Shown in pieces: positions 22,441-31,669 of a stretch of 64,000 nucleotides of DNA. The position numbers and the translations under genes are program-made. The notes beneath the pieces were generated by a model. It made no database searches. It saw only the letters and a program-made list of their open reading frames with translations, and was not told the DNA's origin. How positions within the stretch are numbered: position 1 is the first letter of the stretch; each line of letters starts with the position of its first letter. This stretch comes from Marsupella aquatica (taxonomy: Eukaryota > Marchantiophyta), in contig OZ316895.1 in NCBI GenBank assembly GCA_973895155.1, positions 11,656,001 through 11,720,000 of the forward strand. Direction: 5' to 3'.

Positions 22441-24535
22441 GTGGCTTCAGAACCCCAGGTAGGGTGAATGAAGGGGTGGCCAATACAACGCCCAGTACTA
22501 CCGAGAGCAGTGCACGAGGGGAGGTGACAAAGAAAGGGAACGTAAAGTTGAATGAGAGACAATGGGTGGATGCTGAGTGTCCTCGCAAGAACCGATGGCA
22601 TGCTGATTTGAAAGCTGAAGTATTGCGTTGGTTAGATGTGAGTGTTATTAATTTTAAAAAACAGCATCCAAAAGATTGGAAGACTGTATGTGAAAATGTT
22701 GCTGCCAAATGGAATTATGTGGGCAGTGATGATGGCGTGGACATAGGTTGCCTAGAGAGTACAGCAGGTAAAATTATCAAGCAAGAGAGGTGGAGAATGC
22801 ATAAGGCTTGGAAGGAAGGTGGGGAGAAGCCAGATATGCCTCCACCAGCCAGTTGTGATGATAAAGTGTGGGCAAGGTTAGTAGCTTATTTTGTAACAGA
22901 TGCTTCAAAAAAGAAGAGTTCACAGATGACCGAGGCCAGGTTGAGTGTTCAGAACCCTAATCTGACAGGAAGGACCGGCACTGCACCGACAGCTAAACGT
23001 TTGGTAAGAATGAATGGCCTAGCTATGTAATTTATGCTACACTATGTACTATTTTTTAGTGTAAACCCATACATGTAAACTTTGTTTTTTAGTGTACGTT
23101 CCCTAAATATTGATCGATAACTTGTGTTTGCCATGCATGTGCAGAAAGCCCAATTGGGGCAAAGCCCTTCAAAAGAAGAGTTGAGGGCTGAAATTGTGAA
23201 CACCCGGGCTCAAGAGGGTGCATCTGAATCCTCCAAGCATGTAAGTTATATGAGTTCTGATTGGTAATTGAATGACCTGCATTGAATTTCAGGTGTACAC
23301 TGTATATAACATTGATTGTGCATATATTGCCCAACATTTCATATGGAGTGATTGAACCTATACCCCTGTGTCATGTAGGGAGGTGGATCTTCACTTACAG
23401 AGATAAGTGGTCGTTTGAAGGCTGTCGAAACATGTCTTCCAGAGATCAATGAACGTTTGAATTCATTGACTGACTTGTTCCATGTGAACTTCAAGACATT
23501 AATGGAAGCTGTTGTGTCGGTGAGAGATAAAATTGATTCCAATTCTGCAGGAGTTCCACCATCACCGCTTGAGGTGGCAAAGTCGATGCACTCTTCTGGC
23601 ATGCCAACGACATGTAGGCTTGAAGGTAAGGCCTTTACAACTGTGTGGGATATGATTATTAAATGTATAGTTTGAATTGACATTGTTTGTTGAATGTGTT
23701 ATTTTCAGTAACATATATTGTGGTTGTTGTGTCCATAGAGAATAAGACAGGTGCTACAGAGAAGAAGTATGAGAACCTGGCAAATACTCGCTGTAATTTA
23801 GAGGCAACAAAGTTGCAGTCTGTACAAGCAACTTGTTTGACAGAGGGCAGTCAACCATGTTTGGATGAGGATGACATTGGCAAGGGAGTGGATGATATCA
23901 ATGTTGGGGCAAATGAGGATATCAACAAGTATGACAATGATACCATTGAGCCAGATTCATGCTATGTAGATCTTGACTCCATTGCAGAGATAAATGATTT
24001 GCAGAATGTATCATTCTCAATGACAGGTGTGCCTCTTGTTGAGATAAATCCAACCAAAGAGTTAGTTGGTATGACACTCCCAAGTGATGAACCTGCTACT
24101 GTGACAGTCCTAACAGAGGAACCTACTGAGCCTAGCTTCACTACTGTGAAGAGAGGAAGCATGCGCACACGAAGCAAGTCTGCTGGTGGGAGCAGAGCCA
24201 CGTCAAAGGTTTCATACAAACCTCCAAGAACAGTGCTGGCAGAAAGATCTAAGGTGGAAGTGGGGAAAGCACCTAATGCTGAGGGACAAAGTGGCTTGTT
24301 AGCTGTTGATGAGAGTGGAACACGAGTAGGATTTGCCAGAGTGCAGGTTGGTTCCACAACGTTCCATGGCAAGAGGATTCCCCCAGGTTATTCAGTAGTG
24401 TTAGTCACATTACTAGTGAAACCTAAAGCTGTCCTTCCCATTCCAAACACAAATGATGATCCTCCTCAAAAGACACTTGGAGATGCTGCAGGTTCTTTGG
24501 TATTATGGCCAAGCAAGTTCATAGAGGATCCATAA
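22441..24535 (+). CDS. TnpA-like gene of element B, 3' part (four exons) right of nested element A
   Basis: Exons are 22441-23003, 23145-23240, 23379-23625 and 23739-24535, all open, with GT-AG introns. The first exon opens in phase 1, exactly like exon 5 of element A's TnpA, and contains the Transposase_24-like region (KIIKQERWRMHKAWK; KSSQMTEARLSVQNPNLTGR). In A this region is split over two exons; here they are one. A predicted coiled coil follows (about 23379-23540), then a basic stretch (RGSMRTRSKSAGG). The C-terminal domain ends LGDAAGSLVLWPSKFIEDP, a pattern common at the end of CACTA TnpA-type proteins. With 11223-11857 it would form one gene if element A were spliced out as part of an intron of more than 10.5 kb. 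Confidence 0.8.
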
Positions 24536-25027
24536 CAATGTCATGCCATTATTTGTTTGTAGTGTGAGTCATGTTATGTAGATTTTAGATGTCAAGAAGC
24601 AGTACAAGAATCATGTCCTCTTGGAGATTCATAGTATCATGCATGTGCTTTCAGTTATCTCATCCTACAGTCATCAATTATGAGTTCCTGTTTTGTCTAA
24701 ATTACATTGATCACATTGTAAACTATTCCATTGGAATTCAAATGATCTTCATTTTTTAGCAAGATTGTGATTGTGTTTAATTCTTATGAATGTTTTATGT
24801 AGGATCTGCTTATATGATGCTTTGTTTCATGTGGATGTCATTCATGCTATGTTCATTTCTTGTATTCAATGTGTTATATTTCTAAAGTTAGAACATCAGG
24901 TTTCTATGTATTGTAATGTCGAGTGCTCTCTCTCCTTATGAACTGTCCCTCTGTGTTCATTAGTCATGGTTATAACTTGCATGTGAACCTTATTAGTTAT
25001 AAACATGAGTATATAGAGTCCCAAATG
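24536..25027. other. 3' flank of TnpA of element B
   Basis: AT-rich, no coding sequence. Probably the 3' UTR. Confidence 0.5.
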
Positions 25028-25390
25028 GTTCTGTTGTGTGACGCGGGCCAAGGTCTCCATTGGTCTCTCCTGTGACACTAAATAGTCACACGCTAGTCGT
25101 TGTTGAATGCGGGTAAGTCATGTATGTGACTTACGATGTGACTCGCTGAAGTCATATTGCAGTCACGTCGAAACAAGGCTAGACTCCACAATAAAGTCAC
25201 AGATCAGTCACAAATGGGTATCAAGCAAGTTGCAAAGCTCAGTATCAATAGTGACTTCCATTTTTTGGTCTCAACTTTTGCAACTCCAAGGGTCACAGCG
25301 TGGGTCAAGTCACGTTGAGTCACAATGAAGTCACATGAGCCAAAATGAGTCATATATTGCGGTCTCAGTTCACCTCGGATTCTTCTAGTG
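25028..25390 (+). repeat. 3' subterminal repeat region and terminus of element B
   Basis: About ten copies of GTGACT/AGTCAC lie in both orientations between about 25080 and 25335 (for example 25084, 25161, 25195, 25206). The end at 25390 reads inward as CACTAGAAGAATCCGAGG. The motif differs from element A's GTCATTTTGGAC, so the two TnpA proteins probably bind different sites. Confidence 0.85.
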
Positions 25391-25956
25391 ATGTCATCGG
25401 TCAACAAGGCACTCACCACATCATTGTAGGATATAGTTGTCTTATCACGGAATAGAAGAACTCGAGACAAAGATTGGTACGAAGGTGGTAGTGAGCTCAA
25501 GAGTTGTAAGGCTTTCTTTTCTTCGCTCAAATGCTCCCCCAAATTCTCTAGGTCAACCACAAGATCATTGAACTGATCGATATGATCTTGAATCTTGACT
25601 CCATCAGCCATTTTGAATTGCATGAGCTTCAGACTTGCATACATTCGGTTTGACATCTCCTTCTTGTAGTACTTGTTGCGCAATGCTTGAAACAAGTCCG
25701 TCACCATTTGTGTTGCTTTTTCATCGAACTGCTTCTTTACATTGTTTTTCAGGTACATGCCAACAATACTTACCGCTTGATCCTGGAGATCATGCCAATC
25801 ATCATCTTCCATCTCCTTGGGTTGAGATCTTAGTACCTTGCCTAGGCCCATCGCCCTAAGTGCATCCCTCACGTTACGTTCCCACATTGTATAGTCCATC
25901 CGACCATCAAATTTTTCCACCTCAAACCTTTGACCTCCAATCCTAGTAGTCGCCAT
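25391..25956 (-). pseudogene. gag: Copia-type gag fragment, cut by the 3' end of element B
   Basis: Read on the minus strand from the ATG at 25956, it encodes about 188 residues of a UBN2/DUF4219-type gag: KFDGRMDYTMWERNVRDAL near the start, then LFQALRNKYYKKEM, MQFKMADGVKIQDHIDQFNDL, LLSSLPPSYQSL and YNDVVSALL. The frame is open up to element B's end. The zinc knuckle, protease, integrase and reverse transcriptase should follow to the left but are absent there, so the gene is a remnant. ATG 25956 was chosen over 25995 because the typical gag start (MATTRIGGQRFEVEKFDG) begins there. Confidence 0.88.
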
Positions 25957-26875
25957 CGCTGGAATGCCAAATGTAGTGTGGAGTCGCCTTCTCACAAGAA
26001 ATAAACGTCGAATGCTCAGATGTGGGGTGTGAAAATAAGGCCAAAAATGAAAGTTGGTGAATTTTGAAACTGATCACTCCTATGTGTAGCCCACAAGGTA
26101 ACGCTCCGAATTCTGAAAATGGTTTGTCAAATGGACTCTCGAGTGCCGAGAATTTTTACTCCGACCGGAGGGGGGTAAAAGATGAAATAATTACCCCTCG
26201 AGGGAATCTCTTATGCCAAAGATTCCACTAGTGTACTTTTTCAGAATTGAACGCACCAATACTTGCCTAGCTTCCCCAAGTACGTCTCTCCAAAAGTTGA
26301 AGTTGATCCGATTTTATTTGCCGCTCGGAATCTTTGACCTTCGGTAAAAATTTAAGCCTCTGGAAAAGAATCTTTTCGGGAAATTCCGTCCGCCCTTGTA
26401 CAGCCCCTGTGGGGGACTTCACAGGGGGCACTTCCCCCTGCCCAAGCCCTGTCGAGCCCTAAAAGGCCTCCTCGAAGTTTTCGACCTCCTCGCGCGTCCG
26501 CGGAAGTCGCGACTACTCGCGGCAGAAAGTACCCTCGGTGGATTCACTCAAATTCCCGTCTTAGTTTTTGACGAAATCCAATTCTGATTTCAGATTCAGA
26601 AACTAGACTTCGAGGGCATCAAGATTGATATAAAGAACTCGCAAAACGGTGGAGTAATGAGGGAGAAACAATTCGGTGAAAGTGAAATTGTTTCCGTTTC
26701 TGACCTCAGGCCTTCATTGCTTCACTGAAATGAGCCCCTAGTTGTGTGCTCCACACTTGTGAGAAGATTGAGTTCGATCTTCTTTCAATAGCTCCGCTTC
26801 GAAGAGGAAATCATCCGCTGTTCGCTTTGCTTGAAGCAAGTTCTATGGAGTTCCTAATCGACTGAAAAAATCTGA
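25957..26875 (-). other. 5' leader of the copia remnant
   Basis: It lies between the primer-binding site and gag. It is unusually long for a copia leader (about 0.9 kb). It contains a GC-rich stretch at 26390-26520 with short self-complementary pieces (CCCCTGTGGGGG at 26404). No coding sequence was found. Confidence 0.55.
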
Positions 26876-26887
26876 GCTCTGATACCA
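26876..26887 (-). promoter_or_regulatory. Primer-binding site of the copia remnant
   Basis: On the minus strand it reads TGGTATCAGAGC, the standard copia site for initiator tRNA-Met, two bases inside the LTR end. Confidence 0.9.
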
Positions 26888-26889
26888 AT

Positions 26890-27212
26890 TGTGGGGAGAA
26901 ATCAGATCAGGAAAAACACTCCAAACATACACGTGCTCAATAGGTACGTGGTTCGCCTCAAGGTTGGCTACGTCCACGGGAAGACCAAGCTTTATTAACG
27001 GTTATGTGTCTACTCAAGCATCACCATAGCTCTCATCTCTTCAAGCTCTCATCTCTTGCTATATCACTGTGTTCTCTCTTGAGAACTCTCTTGTGTGTTC
27101 TCACACCACATAGAAGTTGAAGAGATAAGGACCAACTCTTCAACTAGGGTTTACTCTAACCCTAGTTAACATACTAACCATAGTTCAACCCAAAACTGAG
27201 TTAACCTCTACA
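26890..27212 (-). mobile_element. 5' LTR of the copia remnant
   Basis: It is 323 bp, running on the minus strand from TGTAGAGGTTAACTC (27212) to TCTCCCCACA (26890), with TG...CA ends. It contains TCTCTTCAAGCTCTCATCTC-type pyrimidine tracts and is followed directly by the primer-binding site. GGATG at 27213-27217 would be one copy of the 5-bp target duplication; no second LTR is seen. Confidence 0.85.
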
Positions 27213-29460
27213 GGATGTAACTATTTGCACAAGGAAGTAGAATTGTTAAGTGTCATTTCAATTGAGTATGTGTGGGCAATATTGCTCCAGAAATTGCTGT
27301 CAACATGTGAAGTTTATCAAGGGCTAATTGTTTACTTGCTCATGCTTTGATTATAATTCATGAACTTGCACCTTTTGTGCTCAATGCCTTTAAGATTAGA
27401 AAAAAACTCAAACACAACCCTGAACATTCAAACACATAGCCACAATTGAACACAGCACCATATTTGAACTGCTTTGTGTTAAAAGGGTGTTGTGTTTGAG
27501 TTGAACAACTTTTTCTTATCATGACTAAAAAATGTCAACTTTTCAACACAACTCCTACGCACTCTGTTTGGGGGAAGATGGTAGCACCAACATCAAACTA
27601 AATATTGTAAAAAGAAAAGGGATATCTAATGACTGGCTGAGCTGTAGTGTCTTTGGGTGAATATACTGAAATGGGTATATTTAGTAAAAGTAGGGGGTGA
27701 ATCTTAGGAGGACTTTACAAGACGTCTGGGGCACTTGGGAGTTTTTTTTACCAAAGCAAACTGGAGGGCCATTGCACACACTAAATATAGTGTCCCGGGG
27801 CTAAAAGCATTTTTTGAGTCCTTTTATTGCCCCCAAGGTCTTGTAAAGCCAAGTGCAGCCAATGGTGCCAGATTAATTGATTAAAAGACAGATTGAGGAT
27901 CCACTCCACCTGAATGTCACGTAATCTTTGGCTAAAGTCTTTGTAAATGTGAGAAGAGAATATCTTATGAAGGACTTGTGGGTCCCTTTTTATTACAAAT
28001 GACTTAAAATAGAAATGGACCAAGCAGCCAGAAGAAGAGACCACCAAGAGAGGTGGTCTAAAATCTAGGACAAAAGAGTGCTCCACATAAGCAAAATTTG
28101 GGCCCCATTGCATTCCATGTAGGATTGGTAACAGGTTCGGTTGAAAGTGCCCCCAAGGTTTTGTAAAGTGAACAACAGCAATTTCTCTCAAATGGATGGC
28201 CTTGATCAGATCTTGGACACAAAAAAAATGTGGAAACTGCCCCCAACGTCTTGTAAAGCCACCCTTACATTCCCCACCTTTATGTGATATTTATTTGTGA
28301 AAGAGTCAGCAACTGTCCTGGATGAGCTGGCTTCAGAGGCATCCTCAAAACCAACTGCCAGATGAATCACCGTTGGAAACAACAACAGAGTCATTGAGTA
28401 AACAACTGCCAGTCAAGTTGGGATATTAATAGAGACACACCCCATCTAGTCAACTACTTTGGAAAGTAACTAATCACCAGTGAAGTGTCATCAGGCCGTC
28501 CAGCATTAATTTATTTATTGGGGAAAGGAAGGAAGGAAGGTCAACAGAGCTGGAGTATGGCAGCCAGGCAACGTACCAACATGGTAGTTTTGAACCTGTG
28601 TCTATATGGGGGCTTGAAGTAAGCACCCTTAAACTTAAGAAAAAATGTGAAATTTCTTGCCTCTATGAATTTTAGATCTTTCTGGAATGTTAGAAAACTT
28701 CCTAGAAAAAACCTTATATTAAGACCCCATCTAAGACCCAAGTGTTCTTTCACAACAAACTTCAAGTCTTCCCTAGCTCTTAGAATAAATCAAATGACCT
28801 CATGCTTGGTTGCATGTGATGTGTTGTTTTTCCCAAGCAAGACCTCTGGAGACAAGAGAACAACAAGTTTTCCAATTGAAAACTTATTTAACCACTACTC
28901 CATCAATCATGATTCTTACCCAAAGTACTAGGCTCTACCTGAACACTTAGACTCTATTACGAAGGAGCCTTGATCCATTGGAAAGAAGTGTTGCTAGGAC
29001 TCCAACCATGACTCCTCGGGGTCCTCACTTCTTTTCTTCCACACCCTTCACTTCTCACCATCCCCCATCTGTCCAAATTAAAATTATGCAGCACTTTGCC
29101 ACACCATCCTTCTTCATTGGCTTTGGTTGGTGTTCATTGCAAGGTACTTAACTCGGCCAATAATACACACGGGAATACACAAGCCTTTGGGGTCGCCTCT
29201 GCCTTGTACCCTGCTGTAAATTTGGCTTTTGTCAATGTCAAAGCTTTGGTTGACAGTCTTGGTTGATGTTCTGCCAAATGCTTCACTGTTCACATCACAA
29301 TTGGTACCATTTCTTAAGCTTCAGTCGAGGTATTGCGGTTGACTAAAAGCAAACTGGCACATATCAATCCACTTGTTACACTGTAACTTCACATGTTATT
29401 TTCCAGATTGTCCGATGATCAGCACGCATCCATCAACTTGCTACAGGGCAACTACACTCT
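27213..29460. other. Repeat-bearing DNA without a supportable gene
   Basis: Several short open frames occur, but none has a known domain or codon pattern I trust. The main feature is the recurring CCCCCAAGGTCTTGTAAAGCC motif listed separately. Confidence 0.4.
27711..28260. repeat. Four spaced copies of a 22-bp motif, one inverted
   Basis: GCCCCCAAGGTCTTGTAAAGCC occurs at 27829-27850, 28149-28169 (one T for C, then GTG) and 28239-28260 (ACG for AGG). An inverted relative stands at 27711-27734 (GACTTTACAAGACGTCTGGGGC). Flanks between copies are not alike at first sight. Confidence 0.75.
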
Positions 29461-29624
29461 TTCTTTTCCCTTTGGAAATCCAGATTTATACACATAAAAA
29501 AGGGAACATATAATAAGTTGAGGGAGACCCACTCCAACTCTGGGTACTTTTGTACAGGCACTACAGGCAGGAAGGAAATGCCCCTTTGATTTCCCCTTGG
29601 AAATCCAGATTTATAAACATAAAA
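29461..29624. repeat. Direct repeat pair of about 33 bp
   Basis: CCCTTTGGAAATCCAGATTT plus ATA(C/A)ACATAAAA occurs at 29467-29500 and again at about 29591-29623, separated by about 90 bp. Confidence 0.75.
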
Positions 29625-30034
29625 TGGGTCTAATGAGCCTAAGATAGTCAAATTGCATTGTGAATTGAGATACTTACAAAGTTCCAAAGATTGCTGGGAT
29701 ATGATCTAGACCAAAATATTCCTACACTGAAAGTATATGGTTCACTCCATCTGAGCTACGTTCGCAGCCGTGAGAGAAATCCAGTAATGTTAGTTTTCAT
29801 CTAATCTTTTCTCTGTGCGTTCTTTTCTCTCTGCGTTTGGGTAATCGTTTCGCATTATTGGATTTAACGCAAAGAGAAAAGTCATTGGGGGGGGCATCGG
29901 AATGAACCATGAATCAGCCTTGGAATGAAATGTATGAGTTCTTAGTCAGCTTTTGGATGAAGTATATCCATGTAGAGTCTTGATTTATGTTTTGGAACTC
30001 AGATAGGGCACGAGCATTGGGGACTGGGATGGCA
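29625..30034. other. No supportable gene
   Basis: There is a run of eight G at about 29888 and short related pieces (TTTTCTCTGTGCGTT / TTTTCTCTCTGCGTTT, 29811-29838). Otherwise I see nothing. Confidence 0.4.
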
Positions 30035-30190
30035 GTGTACAGAGTCCTAGGAAAATGGGGGAGAATTAAGTGTACAGAGTCCTAGGAAAATGGGGGAGAA
30101 TTAACGTATTGTAGATTTAGGAAAATGGAGGAGAATTAACGCATTGTAGATTTAGTAAAATGGAGGAGAATTAACGCATTGTAGATTTAA
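30035..30190 (+). repeat. 35-bp tandem repeat, 4.5 copies in two subtypes
   Basis: Units start at 30035, 30070, 30105 and 30140, with a partial unit at 30175. Units 1-2 begin GTGTACAGAGTCCTAGG; units 3-5 begin CG(T/C)ATTGTAGATTTA. All end AAAATGG(G/A)GGAGAATTAA. The change of the left half between units 2 and 3 points to a recombinant array. Confidence 0.92.
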
Positions 30191-31518
30191 CGGCTCGGTC
30201 TAGGTGATGATTGTGAAGGACTGACAGTTTCTCCCATACTTTACTAGAGTGAAGCCTTCTAGTTTTGCTTCAGACTTCAGGGCTAGAGTGGCTGCTTCGT
30301 CCTCAATTCATTCTGACGACTCCATTCAGTCTAGCAACAACAGTAATTCAGTAGCCAGCGTTGCTGACTCCTAAGGTTCTGGAGGCGTTCTGTCGTTGTC
30401 CTCATTGGAAGGACTCAGCATTCCCAAGGGTCTAGATCCGGCTGTGTATGAAATCTGCCCTTAGCTTTCGTTCCCAAGGACTCGCGATCTAGACCGGCAA
30501 TTGAATAAACGAAAGGAAGTGATGATGTTTCTCGTGTCAAAAAATAAAAAAGGTAAAAGAAAGGACTTCATGGTCGGGAATCAGCCCATGATCCATACCA
30601 TGAATAGCACGGATGAGGGGTGCAGTCATGAAAGCTCCTCCAGCGGGACACATATGTCACAGTGATGTCCAGTGCGATCTCTACTGGAATATCGCCAGAT
30701 TTAACTAGTTTCACAGTGTTTTACTTACAATAGTCTGTCGCTTTAGCACGGACAAACAGTCAGAGAACGCGGGGAGAGTAGATGAGACGTTAGTGAAATG
30801 CTGGGAAAATTCAGGAAGGAAATACTCAATTAATGACAAATATATTTTTTAAAGTCGGTGCGCGTGCAAAATATGTGGGCCAGAAAATAATAATCCAGAG
30901 TCTTCCTCAATCGAGGACGTGTGGAGAGACATAGCTATTGCAAAGGTTTTTCTTTCTCGTTTCTAAAGGGACCCCTCAAGCCCCGCAACTGGCTTGAGGG
31001 GAAAACTACTGCAAAGGCCAGGTTTTGGGAGTGTGCTGCTCCTATGGTAGTTTCCTAATCTCTTGTTTGGTAGCTGAACGACATTCTCAAGTTGAGATCC
31101 GCGGTTTCTTTGCACTTTTCCCCGCGGGCGAATTTGCGATCGACGATTTCTTTCGCGATGTTTGCCTCGACCGGATCTGATTCAAATCACATTGGATTGG
31201 ATGTGCAACTATTTAATCTCAACGGAACTAGATTTCTCTACTGTAGACTAACAGTTTTTGCCGCTTGACGTATTCAGATCCATAATTTTCCTCCGATCAC
31301 AGGTAACTCCGTTCAGTTTGAGAGTCAATGTACACGAGTCGACGAGTGGACGTCAGTAGTTCCTCAGCGCGAGTAACTTGTACTCTATCATCTGGAGCCC
31401 GCCAGCCAATGTGATGGCACGATTCCCGGATATCACTTTGCATGCCCGCGGTATCGTACTTATCCATGGAGGCGAGGATATGAAAAACTATCAAACTGTC
31501 GAACCAGAGGATAAACGT
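30191..31518. other. No supportable gene
   Basis: No domain was recognised on either strand. GC content is a little higher near 31100-31200. Short inverted pieces such as CCTCAAGCCCC...GGCTTGAGGGG (30972-31001) form a small hairpin. Confidence 0.35.
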
Positions 31519-31669
31519 GAGAGGGATACTTGATGGACCCTTAATTGAAAAGTGTTACTTTGATGGACCTACGAGGCCTCATGAGATTTTAGGTCCGTTT
31601 ATTTAAGGTCTATCAAGGGTATCGATCACTCATGATTAAAGCTTTGAAGGTCCATCAAGAATATCTCTC
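31519..31669. repeat. Small fold-back, about 150 bp
   Basis: Arms 31519-31542 (GAGAGGGATACTTGATGGAC start) and 31647-31669 are inverted copies with few mismatches. A second pair of TGATGGACC / GGTCTATCA pieces lies inside. It resembles a degenerate MITE, but no target duplication is evident. Confidence 0.6.

Larger units (their letters stand above)
1..25390 (+). mobile_element. Outer CACTA (En/Spm) DNA transposon 'B', interrupted by nested element A; 5' end not seen
   Basis: The right end is clear: reading inward from 25390 on the minus strand gives CACTAGAAGAATCCGAGG, a CACTA-type terminus, preceded by an array of GTGACT/AGTCAC motifs. Genes in order on the plus strand are a PHD-finger gene, a tandem-BRCT gene, a three-exon TnpD transposase and a TnpA-like gene. 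The TnpA-like gene is split by element A. No matching CACTAGAAG terminus or motif array is visible on the left, so the start given here is only the window edge. The element's flank at 25391 is copia gag, and no other copia part appears to the left. This also suggests the left end is outside the window. Without A, B would be at least about 14.8 kb. Confidence 0.7.

Noticed and set aside
26226-26240. CACTAGTGTAC as a possible CACTA terminus
   Set aside because: It is a local palindrome inside the copia leader, without subterminal repeats or a partner end.
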